From assembly GCF_007678255.1 (NCBI RefSeq), contig NZ_VEED01000002.1, positions 620,001 through 684,000 on the forward strand: a stretch of 64,000 nt of DNA. The letters run 5' to 3'. Below, one piece after another: positions 54,641 to 63,515 of the stretch. The position numbers were made by a program, and so were the translations under genes. The notes under the pieces were generated by a model, which worked only from the letters and a program-made list of their open reading frames with translations, had not been told where the DNA came from and did no database searches. Numbering within the stretch: position 1 is the first letter of the stretch; each line of letters begins with the position of its first letter. This DNA is from Bacillus sp. X1(2014). Its GTDB lineage: Bacteria; Bacillota; Bacilli; Bacillales_B; DSM-18226.

Positions 54641-55768
54641 TCATAGAATCCCCTTAATCGATTCCACCACTTGGTCAATCTCGTCTTTTGTTGTATACCT
54701 TCCTAAACTAAAGCGGATGGCACCCATTCCAACTTCTTCAGAAACACCCATTTCCTTTAAAACTGGGGATAATTCAATACTGCCGGCGTGACAAGCAGAT
54801 CCTGTGGATGCAGCTAACTGAGGGATCGCATCTAACAGCTCTTGACCAACTCTTCCTACAAAACTGACATTCAAAGTATTCGGCAGACGGTCCTCCGAAT
54901 GGCCATTCAATACGATCTGATTGCCGAAATTCTCCTTTAATTGCAACCAAAAATAATCGGTTAAATCTTTTATTCCACAATCTTCTACGTGTTGTTTAGC
55001 CATCTCACAGGCCTTTCCTAAGCCCACCGCCAATAAAGTATTTTCGGTACCTGCCCTAAGGCCAAACTCATGGCCCGCTCCATGGATAAGTGGTTCCAGA
55101 TGGATTCCCTCTCGTATATACAGCGCGCCAATTCCTTTTGGTGCATAAAGTTTATGTCCGGCAATCGTTAGCATATCTACTTTCAAATCATTCACATTTA
55201 CCGGAACTTTTCCAACTGATTGGGAAGCATCCGTATGAAAAGCAAGCCCAAGTTGTTGAGCTAATTCCCCTATCTCCTTTATTGGCTGCAAAGTACCAGT
55301 TTCATTATTTGAGTGCATAATGGAAATCAAAATGGTTTCTTTGGTAATTTCTTTTTTTATTGCTTCTAGTGTAACCTTCCCCTCCCATTCAACGTCTACA
55401 TATGTGACCTTTGCCCCAATTTGTTCAAGAAATTTGCAAGGGTTCATAATTGCAGGATGTTCAATTTTGGAAGTAATGATATGATTGCCTTTATGCCGAT
55501 TTTTAAAATAATATCCTTTTAATGCAAGGTTATTGGCTTCACTGCCCCCGCTTGTAAAAATAACCTCTCTTGGGGAGCAGCCAATTAATTCGGCCACTTG
55601 TGCTCGGGTTTGAAGTAATAATTCTTTTACGGGTAACCCTGCCCAGTGTAAGGCCGACGGGTTCCCATAAAATCGATCTAATAATGGCTTCATTGCCTCG
55701 GCTACTTCAGGAGCGATTGGTGTACTGGCATTGAAATCGAGATAAATTTTTTCCATCAATAGACTCAT
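54641..55768 (-). CDS. Cysteine desulfurase (class V aminotransferase, NifS/IscS-like)
   Basis: A 375-residue PLP enzyme. The N-terminus MSLLMEKIYLDFNASTPIAP is followed by SALHWAGLP near 40. The PLP lysine is in TIAGHKLYAPKGIGALY near 200. The catalytic cysteine loop is AASTGSACHAGSIELSPVLK near 318. It transfers sulphur from cysteine for Fe-S or tRNA thiolation chemistry. No IscU or Suf partner is adjacent. Of the possible starts, 55768 has AAGGGG six bases upstream; the ATG at 55756 (starting MEKIYLDF) is also plausible. It follows the glutamine amidotransferase gene by 10 bp, so the two form an operon. Confidence 0.87.
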   Translation of the reverse strand: MSLLMEKIYLDFNASTPIAPEVAEAMKPLLDRFYGNPSALHWAGLPVKELLLQTRAQVAELIGCSPREVIFTSGGSEANNLALKGYYFKNRHKGNHIITSKIEHPAIMNPCKFLEQIGAKVTYVDVEWEGKVTLEAIKKEITKETILISIMHSNNETGTLQPIKEIGELAQQLGLAFHTDASQSVGKVPVNVNDLKVDMLTIAGHKLYAPKGIGALYIREGIHLEPLIHGAGHEFGLRAGTENTLLAVGLGKACEMAKQHVEDCGIKDLTDYFWLQLKENFGNQIVLNGHSEDRLPNTLNVSFVGRVGQELLDAIPQLAASTGSACHAGSIELSPVLKEMGVSEEVGMGAIRFSLGRYTTKDEIDQVVESIKGIL

Positions 55769-55778
55769 TCCTTTCCCC

Positions 55779-56513
55779 TTAGACAGAAGCTGGGACCTTA
55801 ACAACGCTGTTAATAAATTCTATGAACAAATTATTCATTTCATGGTTCGTACTCGCCATCGATTCAGGATGCCACTGAACACCGACTGTAAATGTGGTTG
55901 GATGGATATACTCCACTGCTTCAACAATCCCATCCGATGATTGGGCAACAACTCGAAGGTCATTGGCCACCTTATCAATGGCTTGATGATGGAGACTATT
56001 CACACGTACTCGTTCAGAACCGACAATTTCAAATAATTTACTATCCGTGGCGATGGTCACCCAGTGAGTATCTCTGCTTCTATCAATTTTCTGGTTGTGT
56101 TGGATGGGTTCCTTCACTTGACTCGGGATGTCCTGGATTAATGTACCGCCAAGGGCAACATTCAAAATCTGAACACCTCTGCAAATGGCAAGGATCGGAA
56201 TATTGTTTTCAAGCGCATATCTCACCATCGCGATCTCTGCCACGTCCCGCTCCGGAGTAGTTGGACCCAAGTGCTGATGCGGATCCTGGCCAAAAAGTTT
56301 TGGATCGACATCTTCGCCTCCACTTAGAATGATTCCATCGCACAATGCAAGTGTTTCTATTGCCATCTCAGGGTTAATGTAAGGAAGAATGATAGGTATT
56401 CCTCCATTGGCGGCAACACTTTTATGATAATCATGGTGTACATAGACACCTTCCATATATTCGTTATGTTTTACATAGGCACCTGTAATGCCGATAACTG
56501 GTTTTTTGCTCAT
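55779..56513 (-). CDS. Gamma-glutamyl-gamma-aminobutyrate hydrolase-like class I amidotransferase
   Basis: A 244-residue protein of the PuuD/peptidase C26 family. The nucleophile cysteine is in PILAICRGVQILNVALGG near 112-117, and the catalytic histidine and glutamate are in VGVQWHPESMAS near 217-226. GIILSGGEDVDPKLFGQDPH near 61 is also characteristic. It hydrolyses gamma-glutamyl amides such as gamma-glutamyl-GABA. AAGGAGGAAAAAAT precedes the ATG. It is first in a two-gene unit with the cysteine desulfurase, an unusual pairing. Confidence 0.87.
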   Translation of the reverse strand: MSKKPVIGITGAYVKHNEYMEGVYVHHDYHKSVAANGGIPIILPYINPEMAIETLALCDGIILSGGEDVDPKLFGQDPHQHLGPTTPERDVAEIAMVRYALENNIPILAICRGVQILNVALGGTLIQDIPSQVKEPIQHNQKIDRSRDTHWVTIATDSKLFEIVGSERVRVNSLHHQAIDKVANDLRVVAQSSDGIVEAVEYIHPTTFTVGVQWHPESMASTNHEMNNLFIEFINSVVKVPASV

Positions 56514-56697
56514 ATTTTTTCCTCCTTAACAAGCTAACATCAATATCTTATCATACTCATTCTTTAAGATTGTATTTTTGTAAAAGCTACTATTTTGAAC
56601 TTCAAAAAAAATTTACATAAACTTCAAATGTTCTTCATAGATTACTATGTATGGCTTATATAAAATAATATAAAGATTGTCAAAGGATGGAGATAAC

Positions 56698-56835
56698 ATG
56701 GAGTATGTTCTTTACAATGGCAAGAAATATTTAATCCTTTATAAGTACACTTCAGGATTCTGCGAAATTAAGGAAGTCGATAGTATACATAATATACAAT
56801 TGGTTCATTCATCGGAATTAACAAATATACATTAA
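56698..56835 (+). CDS. Small hypothetical protein, 45 aa
   Basis: A 45-residue gene with AAAGGATGGAG five to nine bases before the ATG and a strong terminator fused to its stop. The translation begins MEYVLYNGKKYLILYKYTSG and ends VHSSELTNIH. It predicts a small beta-strand-rich protein, with no transmembrane segment and one cysteine. Not recognised. The ribosome binding site plus terminator make a real gene likely. Confidence 0.6.
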   Translation: MEYVLYNGKKYLILYKYTSGFCEIKEVDSIHNIQLVHSSELTNIH

Positions 56836-56877
56836 AAAAAGCTGAAAAAGGGAATGTACCCTTTTTCAGCTTTTTTT
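56834..56877. terminator. Bidirectional terminator at the MBL hydrolase end
   Basis: AAAAAAAGCTGAAAAAGGG pairs with CCCTTTTTCAGCTTTTTTT around AATGTA, a 19-bp perfect stem with T-runs on both strands, shared by the 45-aa gene and the convergent hydrolase. Confidence 0.9.
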
Positions 56878-56879
56878 AC

Positions 56880-57677
56880 TTAATTGTTGGCGACAATAGA
56901 AGAGATGATATGTCGCGAATTCCATTGTCCTTCAGAAAACGCAATGATTGGATACTTTTTTGGAAAAAGCATTTGCGTAATTTCATCAATGGAGCGGCCT
57001 TCTTTGTATAGATTTTCTACTTCGCCAGATAAATTCTCAAGGTAATCTAATTTTTGTATCATCCTGCTTTTTCCATCCTCAATATAACCACTATGACAAC
57101 AAAACAGGGATTGAAAATTAAAACTGAGCAATGTGCGAATGGAATTGATAATCACAGGGATGGATTCGCTATCCATAATGACCTTTGTTCTTGTTGTAAC
57201 GAACAAATCTCCTGAAAATAACCGGCCGGATTCTTCATGAAAAAATGAGACATGATCCTCGGCATGCCCTGGTGTATAGATGACTTTCCATTCTTGATTG
57301 CGTGATTGAATTTTCTCCCCAAGAGGCAAGGCATCAAAAGCCGTCCGCACCCCCCAGGTAAGTTGTCGATACTTTGGATAGGGACAATGCTGATTGCAAA
57401 TAGAAATACCGTTTGGATGAACATAGATTGGAACCTGTTTATGCTTTTGAATCCATGGCGCTAATCCTGAATGGTCTTCATGGCTATGCGTTAATGACAC
57501 CAATTCAAAATCATGCTGCTCATAAAATGGGATCAGTTCTGGCTCAAGGCATTGGGTCCCTGTATCAATTAGCATGCCATCCACCAAAAAAGCATAAACC
57601 GTTCCTAATTTGATACCCGAGCTTTGAACATTCCCCTCTATACATAGAACGTCCTCATTCGTAAACACGTTTACCAT
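56880..57677 (-). CDS. MBL-fold metallo-hydrolase
   Basis: A 265-residue metallo-beta-lactamase fold protein. The metal-binding motif H-x-H-x-D-H is in LTHSHEDHSGLAPW near 60-70, and further ligands lie in YTPGHAEDHVSFF near 130 and the GDLF region near 150. A C-terminal helical extension ends IISSIVANN. ATG at 57675-57677 is chosen as AAAGGAGG precedes it by 10 bases. The substrate (lactone, glutathione adduct or nucleotide) is unknown. Confidence 0.87.
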   Translation of the reverse strand: MVNVFTNEDVLCIEGNVQSSGIKLGTVYAFLVDGMLIDTGTQCLEPELIPFYEQHDFELVSLTHSHEDHSGLAPWIQKHKQVPIYVHPNGISICNQHCPYPKYRQLTWGVRTAFDALPLGEKIQSRNQEWKVIYTPGHAEDHVSFFHEESGRLFSGDLFVTTRTKVIMDSESIPVIINSIRTLLSFNFQSLFCCHSGYIEDGKSRMIQKLDYLENLSGEVENLYKEGRSIDEITQMLFPKKYPIIAFSEGQWNSRHIISSIVANN

Positions 57678-57836
57678 GATCGACAATCCTCCTTTTTCGA
57701 ATTTTCTAAATTGTTATAACAACTGTATCGAAAAATGAATGAATAATCAATCATATTTTCTTGAAGAAATTTACACCTACGAATGAATATTTCGCCACAT
57801 TTTCTCAAATTATATGATAAAAAAGGTGGGGTTCTC

Positions 57837-58073
57837 ATGAATAATTGGCATCTGATTTTGGCCGGAATTGTCTTGTTAGTCTTAATCGTCGGTTTAGTTG
57901 TTACGTTGGGTACTGGAAGAATGGTAAGTACTAAATCGGGGGAATTTGATACTCCAATTAATGAAGGCACACAAAGACATCCTTACTTATTGAATCCAGT
58001 TTTTCTTGTCTGGATTATTGCAATGACAGCTATCATCATTTATATCATCTATCTAGGCTTTAATTACTATTGA
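57837..58073 (+). CDS. Small two-helix membrane protein, 78 aa
   Basis: A 78-residue protein with two hydrophobic helices (LILAGIVLLVLIVGLVVTLG, about 6-25, and FLVWIIAMTAIIIYIIYLGF, about 55-74). Between them is the polar loop MVSTKSGEFDTPINEGTQRH. AAAAAAGGTGGGG precedes the ATG at 57837; an earlier ATG at 57783 has no site. Not recognised. The paired-helix layout is like the 63-aa protein at 48534. Confidence 0.6.
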   Translation: MNNWHLILAGIVLLVLIVGLVVTLGTGRMVSTKSGEFDTPINEGTQRHPYLLNPVFLVWIIAMTAIIIYIIYLGFNYY

Positions 58074-58082
58074 AAAAAATCA

Positions 58083-58120
58083 AGCGAAAGGCCCTCGGTT
58101 TTCTGGAGGTACCTTTCGCT
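58083..58120. terminator. Terminator between convergent genes
   Basis: AGCGAAAGG pairs with CCTTTCGCT across an imperfect CCCTC/GAGGTA extension, followed by GCTTTTGTTTTATT on the plus strand. Confidence 0.75.
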
Positions 58121-58129
58121 GCTTTTGTT

Positions 58130-58387
58130 TTATTCTGCTGGAGCATGTTCCACGGCGATTTGGTATGCATCCAATATCGCTTCACTTTCAGAAGGATCAT
58201 TAATACCCACTAAATCTTGATTCCCTTCCTCTCCTTCTATTTTCATAACGATGGTTTCATCCTCAGCCTTTAATAACGCATAGGATTCATCCTCCATATC
58301 AAACAAAGCTTCAACAGCATAATCTTTAAGATTCCCTTGGTTATCTTCGATCGTTATAAAATCACGTGGTTCATCACGTTTCATCAT
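58130..58387 (-). CDS. DUF1292 family protein (YrzB-like), 85 aa
   Basis: An 85-residue acidic protein of the DUF1292 family (B. subtilis YrzB). Typical segments are DFITIEDNQGNLKDYAVEAL and FDMEDESYALLKAED, then MKIEGEEG. Function is unknown; family members often lie beside ribosome-related or metabolic genes. AGGTGAGAGATG precedes the start. It is convergent with the 78-aa membrane protein. Confidence 0.8.
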   Translation of the reverse strand: MMKRDEPRDFITIEDNQGNLKDYAVEALFDMEDESYALLKAEDETIVMKIEGEEGNQDLVGINDPSESEAILDAYQIAVEHAPAE

Positions 58388-58507
58388 CTCTCACCTCAAC
58401 AATCATTATTCCCTTAACGAAGAATGTGCTAGATGGAAATTTATAGTTTTTACTTTCAAAAGAAAATTGGGCAAAATAAAATACTAGCCTTGAGTGAGGA
58501 GGCCATT

Positions 58508-58888
58508 ATGGCAGACAAAATTATTGAAATCGTTTCATCAGAAATGCAACAAGAAATTGAACGAGTTATCTATGGCATGACTTTCACGAAAAATTTTCGC
58601 TCACCTACTGCTGAAGAGTGGTATCTTTTCTTGCCCGGCTACCAAGATCCACGATCAGGCGGGGCAGCTGGAAAAGCCATAATTCATTATAATCTTTACG
58701 GAAATCGAGAAATTTTTATTAATACTACAGTGATTATTGACGTTCCTGCACTACATAAACCTAATGCTCACCCGCTCGTCTACACGATTGCAGATGAACT
58801 GGTCAATCGGCTCGTTGGTTATGCTGACACCCTGCTTTCAGTTCATGCTGGTGAAAATTCATATGATGCTGAATATAATCAGAAATAG
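58508..58888 (+). CDS. Hypothetical soluble protein, 126 aa
   Basis: Not recognised. The 126-residue protein has a mixed fold with FRSPTAEEWYLFLPGYQDPR and GAAGKAIIHYNLYGNREIFI near the middle. The C-terminus is VYTIADELVNRLVGYADTLL. ATG at 58508 is chosen as GAGTGAGGAGGCC precedes it; the open frame begins at 58433. It could be a small metabolic accessory protein. It stands 137 bp before the MFS transporter. Confidence 0.6.
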   Translation: MADKIIEIVSSEMQQEIERVIYGMTFTKNFRSPTAEEWYLFLPGYQDPRSGGAAGKAIIHYNLYGNREIFINTTVIIDVPALHKPNAHPLVYTIADELVNRLVGYADTLLSVHAGENSYDAEYNQK

Positions 58889-59025
58889 ATTATTAAAACT
58901 GGAACTATATGGATTAAAACTGCGAACAAGTTTTGAATTTTTCGACACTATTCTATATAAACTGCTTTTCTTTCTTGTTAAAATTAAAAACAAATATCAA
59001 CCTACAAAAAGAAAGAGGTTTAAAT

Positions 59026-60327
59026 GTGTCACATAATCCAAAAAGTTCAAAACCAGCTTGGCTGAAAAGCTACATAGGTTCACCAGAAAAGCAGCAAAAG
59101 TTATATCGTCGAACATTGCTAATCGTGGTTATGTCACAGATTTTCGGCGGTGCTGGACTGGCAGCAGGTATTACTGTAGGTGCACTCCTTGCCCAAGAAA
59201 TGTTAGGGACGGACAGTTATGCAGGGATTCCAGCAGCATTGTTAACGTTTGGCTCTGCAGGAGCAGCGCTGCTGATCGGTCGCGTCTCTCAACGCTTTGG
59301 CCGTCGAATCGGTCTTGCGGGAGGCTTTTTGACTGGTGGAATTGGTGCGGTTGGAGTTATTGTTTCGGCCATTACTAGTAATATTTTTTTTCTTTTTGCA
59401 TCACTACTGGTCTACGGTGCCGGATCGGCTTCAAACTTACAAGCACGCTATGCTGGGGTAGACTTAGCCAAACCTACTCAGCGAGCAACAGCTGTCAGTA
59501 TCTCCATGGTTTCAACGACATTTGGGGCTGTGGCAGGACCAAACTTGGTGGATGTCATGGGTCGATTTGCTGTCTCTATTGGTGTCCCCGCTCTTGCCGG
59601 TCCCTTCATTCTAGGGGCGGCAGCCTTTCTTCTTGCAGGTTTAGTCCTACTAGCATTTCTGCGTCCAGATCCTCTAATTGTTGCCAACGCCCTTGCCGAT
59701 CGGCAGGTCATCGACAAGAGTGATCCTATTGAGAAACAATCTGGTAATCTGGCAATGAATAAAAGAGGAATTATTGTTGGAGCTACCATCATGGTGTTAA
59801 CGCAAATTGTCATGACCTCGATAATGACGATGACACCTGTTTACATGAAACATCATGGACATGGTCTGAGAGAGGTTGGCATGGTCATCGGCTTCCATAT
59901 TGGCGCAATGTATCTTCCTTCGCTCGTCACAGGAATACTCGTGGATAAAATCGGACGGACCACAATGGCCATCGCTTCTGGTGCGACACTTCTTGCTGCG
60001 GGCATACTAGCTGCCAGCGCACCTTCAGATTCCATGCTTCTCCTTATCGTCGCGCTATCTTTACTAGGACTTGGCTGGAATTTTGGTTTAATAAGTGGCA
60101 CCGCACTGATCGTCGATTTCACTCATCCCTCAACTCGCGCCAAAACCCAAGGAACGGTAGATGTCTTGATCGCTTTAGCAGGGGCTTCTGGGGGAGCCCT
60201 ATCCGGGATGGTGGTCGCACAAACAAGTTACGCAGGGCTTTCATTCGCAGGGGGAATTCTTTCTCTTATCCTTATTCCAGTGGTTATCTGGTCTCGTGGT
60301 AATCAAAAAATAACTGAACAAAACTAA
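59026..60327 (+). CDS. MFS transporter
   Basis: A 433-residue major facilitator superfamily exporter with 12 predicted helices. The GTG at 59026 is chosen because AAAGAGG lies seven bases upstream; the open frame starts earlier at 58933. A loop 2-3 motif GRVSQRFGRRIGLAGG occurs near 83, and a related TGILVDKIGRTTMAIASGAT lies near 305. These match drug:H+ antiporter or sugar/metabolite families. The substrate cannot be fixed. A 20-bp stem terminator follows. Confidence 0.85.
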   Translation: MSHNPKSSKPAWLKSYIGSPEKQQKLYRRTLLIVVMSQIFGGAGLAAGITVGALLAQEMLGTDSYAGIPAALLTFGSAGAALLIGRVSQRFGRRIGLAGGFLTGGIGAVGVIVSAITSNIFFLFASLLVYGAGSASNLQARYAGVDLAKPTQRATAVSISMVSTTFGAVAGPNLVDVMGRFAVSIGVPALAGPFILGAAAFLLAGLVLLAFLRPDPLIVANALADRQVIDKSDPIEKQSGNLAMNKRGIIVGATIMVLTQIVMTSIMTMTPVYMKHHGHGLREVGMVIGFHIGAMYLPSLVTGILVDKIGRTTMAIASGATLLAAGILAASAPSDSMLLLIVALSLLGLGWNFGLISGTALIVDFTHPSTRAKTQGTVDVLIALAGASGGALSGMVVAQTSYAGLSFAGGILSLILIPVVIWSRGNQKITEQN

Positions 60328-60374
60328 TAAGAAGAAAATAGGATCTCTGGAAATGAGATCCTATTTTCTTCTTA
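60328..60374 (+). terminator. Terminator after the MFS gene
   Basis: TAAGAAGAAAATAGGATCTC pairs with its exact complement around a 7-base loop, a 20-bp perfect stem followed by TTTTTA. Confidence 0.85.
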
Positions 60375-60478
60375 TTTTTAAAAAAATATTTAAAAATTCA
60401 CTATTTCACAATTAAATTTATTTTCGGAATTTTATATGTGTGGTATAGTCATAGAAAAGAAAAAATGGAGTGATAAAA

Positions 60479-61576
60479 ATGAAACTGCAAGTCCAACGTG
60501 CTTATAATTTCAATGCAGGCCCTTCTGCATTACCCATTTCTGTTTTAGAAAAAGCTCAGGCAGAACTAATTGATTTTCGTGGTACTGGCATGTCCGTCAT
60601 GGAACTTAGCCACCGCAGCAAAGCTTATGAAGAGGTACATAATCAGGCGATTGACAGCTTAAAGGAGCTTCTATCCATTCCTGATACTCATGAAGTCCTC
60701 TTCTTGCAGGGTGGTGCAAGTCTTCAATTTTCGATGGTAGCAATGAATTTTTTACAAACGGGTAAAAAAGCGGCATATGTCATGACTGGCTCTTGGTCAG
60801 AGAAAGCTTTCACCGAGGCAAAACTATTTGGCGAGGTTTACCATGCGGCTTCTACGAAAGAAGGCAACTACCGCAGCATTCCTGCGCTTGATCAATTACA
60901 GTACGATTCATCAGACGCTTATGTCCATGTAACTTCAAACAACACGATTTATGGTACACAATGGAAGGACTTCCCAGACACTGGTGATGTTCCATTAATC
61001 GCAGACATGTCCAGTGATATTCTCTCTAAGCCGATTGATGTCAGCAAGTTTGCGCTCATCTATGCAGGCGCACAGAAAAACCTTGGCCCTTCAGGCGTAA
61101 CCGTTGTGATTATTCGTAAGGATTTGCTTGAACAAGCAAACACAAATATCCCAACGATGTTAAAATACAGCACGCATTCTAAAAATAATTCATTGTATAA
61201 CACACCGCCAACTTTCGGTATCTATATGCTTGGAGAGGTTCTAAACTGGGCACGTGAATTGGGCGGTTTGGATGCCATTGCAAAGCTGAATGAGAAAAAA
61301 GCGAACTTGATTTATGAGACAATCGATGCAAGTAATGGTTTTTACATTGGTCATGCCACACCAGAAAGCCGTTCCCATATGAATCTTACATTCAACTTAG
61401 CGTCAAAAGACTTAGAAAAGAAATTCCTCGAGCAAGCGAAACAGGAAGGCTTTGTCGGCGTAAACGGACACCGCTCCATTGGCGGATGCCGAGTATCAGC
61501 CTATAATGCGGTTCCAGTGGAAGCCTGCCAGGCATTCAAAGAGTTCATGATTAAATTCCAATCAGAAAATAGTTAA
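60479..61576 (+). CDS. serC: Phosphoserine aminotransferase SerC
   Basis: A 365-residue PLP enzyme of serine and vitamin B6 biosynthesis that interconverts phosphohydroxypyruvate and phosphoserine. It starts MKLQVQRAYNFNAGPSALP (the N-F-N-A-G-P-S motif). FLQGGASLQFSMVAMNFL lies near 73 and the PLP lysine in IYAGAQKNLGPSGVTVVIIR near 198. HRSIGGCRVSAYNAVPVEAC near residue 332 is also conserved. ATG at 60479 is preferred because TGGAGTG lies seven bases upstream; a GTG three codons earlier sits in that site. It is monocistronic, with a terminator on its 3' side. Full length and intact. Confidence 0.95.
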   Translation: MKLQVQRAYNFNAGPSALPISVLEKAQAELIDFRGTGMSVMELSHRSKAYEEVHNQAIDSLKELLSIPDTHEVLFLQGGASLQFSMVAMNFLQTGKKAAYVMTGSWSEKAFTEAKLFGEVYHAASTKEGNYRSIPALDQLQYDSSDAYVHVTSNNTIYGTQWKDFPDTGDVPLIADMSSDILSKPIDVSKFALIYAGAQKNLGPSGVTVVIIRKDLLEQANTNIPTMLKYSTHSKNNSLYNTPPTFGIYMLGEVLNWARELGGLDAIAKLNEKKANLIYETIDASNGFYIGHATPESRSHMNLTFNLASKDLEKKFLEQAKQEGFVGVNGHRSIGGCRVSAYNAVPVEACQAFKEFMIKFQSENS

Positions 61577-61592
61577 GATTTCTGTAAAACGG

Positions 61593-61630
61593 AAAGACCA
61601 GAGGAGATAAAATCTCTTCTGGTCTTTTTT
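61593..61630. terminator. Terminator between serC and the LLM gene
   Basis: AAAGACCAGAGGAGAT pairs with ATCTCTTCTGGTCTTT around a short loop (one G-T pair), then TTTTTT on the plus strand. Confidence 0.85.
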
Positions 61631-61638
61631 TATTATCA

Positions 61639-62640
61639 TTATCTACCGTCAACTACTTCTTTCAATATTTCATACGAACGTTTTTGTTTTTCCGTGTCAT
61701 AAATATACGATACGGCCATGAGTTCATCGACGTGATATTTCTCTTGGAATGCTACCCACTGTTGGCGGACAGTTTCTTTACTTCCGATCAATGTCACACT
61801 TTGCTTCGTGGCGGCCATTTCCTTTTCCATCGGAGTCCAAATCTCATCCAAGCTTTCAACTGGCGGCTGCAACGGATTTTGCGTTCCACGAACAACATTT
61901 AGGAAAAATTGCTGCATTGTTGTCGATAAATACTGAGCTTCACCATCTGTTTCAGCAGCAATAACATTTAAACAAACCATCATATATGGTTTATCCAAGT
62001 ATTCTGAAGGCTGGAATCGACTTCTGTAGATTGAGATCGCTTCTTCCATGAATCTTGGGGCAAAGTGGGAAGCAAATACATATGGCAGTCCCAAGCTTGC
62101 CGCAAGATACGCGGAATCAGTCGATGATCCAAGGATATAAATCGGAATATTCGTGTCAACACCCAGATAGGCTTTCACATAACTTTGCTGTTCTGCTGGG
62201 CCAAAATAAGTAAGCAGTGCATTCACATCATCCGGGAAGGTGTAGACAGAATCATTTTTCGAACGTCTTAAAGCGCTTGCCGTCATCATATCTGTTCCAG
62301 GTGCCCGCCCAAGTCCCAAGTCGACACGATTAGGATAAATTGTTGCTAAAGTGCCAAACTGTTCTGCAACCACGAGCGGAGAATGATTAGGCAGCATAAT
62401 CCCGCCAGACCCTACATGAATCGTATTTGTATGTTCTAATACATGTTTAATTAGAATCGATGTCGCTGAACTGACAAGTGTCGCTGTATTATGATGTTCT
62501 GCAATCCAATAGCGTTGATAGCCCATCGTTTCAACTGATTGCGCGAGTTCAACCATTGAATCAATCGCTTGGCTAGGAGTTTGCCCCTTTCGGATTGGAG
62601 CTAAATTCAAAACAGATACCGGTATCTGAGTAGTTGTCAT
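61639..62640 (-). CDS. LLM class flavin-dependent oxidoreductase (MsnO8-like)
   Basis: A 333-residue luciferase-like monooxygenase. The ATG at 62638-62640 is preferred as AAAGGA lies nine bases upstream. Typical segments are [20 protein letters not shown] near residue 8, [19 protein letters not shown] near 45, and [14 protein letters not shown] near 103. This group (MsnO8 family) uses reduced flavin to oxidise unknown substrates. It is convergent with serC. It is a second, distantly related paralogue of the oxidoreductase at 43710. Confidence 0.87.
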   Translation of the reverse strand: MTTTQIPVSVLNLAPIRKGQTPSQAIDSMVELAQSVETMGYQRYWIAEHHNTATLVSSATSILIKHVLEHTNTIHVGSGGIMLPNHSPLVVAEQFGTLATIYPNRVDLGLGRAPGTDMMTASALRRSKNDSVYTFPDDVNALLTYFGPAEQQSYVKAYLGVDTNIPIYILGSSTDSAYLAASLGLPYVFASHFAPRFMEEAISIYRSRFQPSEYLDKPYMMVCLNVIAAETDGEAQYLSTTMQQFFLNVVRGTQNPLQPPVESLDEIWTPMEKEMAATKQSVTLIGSKETVRQQWVAFQEKYHVDELMAVSYIYDTEKQKRSYEILKEVVDGR

Positions 62641-63074
62641 TTTTTTCATTCCTTTCCCTAAAGAGAATACTACTATAGTAACAATAGGAAGGAAGAAATC
62701 AAAAATAAATGCTTACCAAGATTACCTTAACTTCTATTTCAAAAGCTCCCAACATCGATTGGACTGATGATAGTACTTTCGAGACATTACTTCATTGGTC
62801 AGCATCCCTTCCAATTACATTCATAGTCTTTATCAAGTTCACTAAATAATAATCCAGATTCCTATCTACTTTAAGCGGAGGATTATTGAAGCTTACTATC
62901 TTGACACCAGAATCGGAAAAAATTGGCATATTAATCAGAGAACTCGCCCGCACTTTATAATAGAGGATGCATATAAAATTGTATGCTATTAAAAATAGCA
63001 ATTTCATGAATTATTCTCTGGTACAGGAGCGGATATTACTCTTGCAACAAGAACAGAAAAAGAAGGTGTTTATT
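62641..63074. other. Intergenic region before the repeat protein gene
   Basis: 434 bp with no confident gene. A 71-codon minus-strand frame (62792-63007) has no ribosome binding site; its second half reads SLINMPIFSDSGVKIVSFNN and could be a degraded small gene, but support is weak. The last 110 bp hold the promoter and leader of the repeat protein. Confidence 0.4.
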
Positions 63075-63485
63075 TTGCCAAAACCACACAAAAAGCATCA
63101 TCATGTACAAGCCCAAAACAATCAATCTCAGACTGATGGACAAGACTCTCAAGCTCAAACTGAAGAAGAAAACTCTCAAGCTCAAACTGAAGAAGAAAAC
63201 TCTCAATCCCAAACTGAAGAGGAAAACTCTCAATCCCAAACTGAAGAGGAAAACTCTCAATCCCAAACTGAAGAAGAAAACTCTCAAGCTCAAGCCGATG
63301 GAGAAGACTCTCAAGCTCAAGCCGATGGAGAAGACTCTCAAGCTCAAGCTGATGGAGAAGACTCTCAAGCTCAAGCCGATGGGGAAAACTCTCAAGCTCA
63401 AGCCGATGGGGAAGACTCTCAAGCTCAAAATAGTCAACCCAATGTGCTAAGCCCTACTCCAAAGGGGAAGAAGAAAAAGGACTAA
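63075..63485 (+). CDS. Low-complexity protein with 9-residue SQAQTEEEN repeats
   Basis: A 136-residue protein; the TTG start at 63075 has AGAAGGTG six bases upstream. The open frame reaches back to 62967 but lacks a site. After KPHKKHHHVQAQNN come ten perfect-length 9-residue repeats. They comprise two SQAQTEEEN, three SQSQTEEEN and five SQAQADGE(D/N) units, followed by a partial repeat and the tail PTPKGKKKKD. It is highly charged and hydrophilic, without hydrophobic segments, cysteines or a signal peptide. It resembles spore-surface or disordered stress-type repeat proteins only in composition. Function unknown. Confidence 0.7.
   Translation: MPKPHKKHHHVQAQNNQSQTDGQDSQAQTEEENSQAQTEEENSQSQTEEENSQSQTEEENSQSQTEEENSQAQADGEDSQAQADGEDSQAQADGEDSQAQADGENSQAQADGEDSQAQNSQPNVLSPTPKGKKKKD
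63144..63413 (+). repeat. Ten 27-bp tandem repeats in the repeat protein gene
   Basis: Ten consecutive 27-bp units encode the 9-residue repeats. Adjacent units are nearly identical at DNA level and fall into a TEEE block and an ADGE block, which suggests recent expansion by slippage or unequal exchange. Confidence 0.9.
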
Positions 63486-63515
63486 TTGCGAAACTGGAGA
63501 GAATAGGAGATAACT

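Noticed and set aside
59478..60122. Long minus-strand frames inside the MFS gene
   Set aside because: Shadow frames opposite a clear 12-helix transporter; no start signals.
62792..63007. 71-codon minus-strand frame beginning MKLLFLIAYN
   Set aside because: No ribosome binding site before any start codon; the part after SLINMP has some protein-like character but support is too weak to call.
63036..63437. Open frames on both strands across the 27-bp repeat (LSLRVF and KLKPMEK repeats)
   Set aside because: Repeat DNA without stops opens several frames; only the SQAQTEEEN frame has a ribosome binding site and a sensible start.
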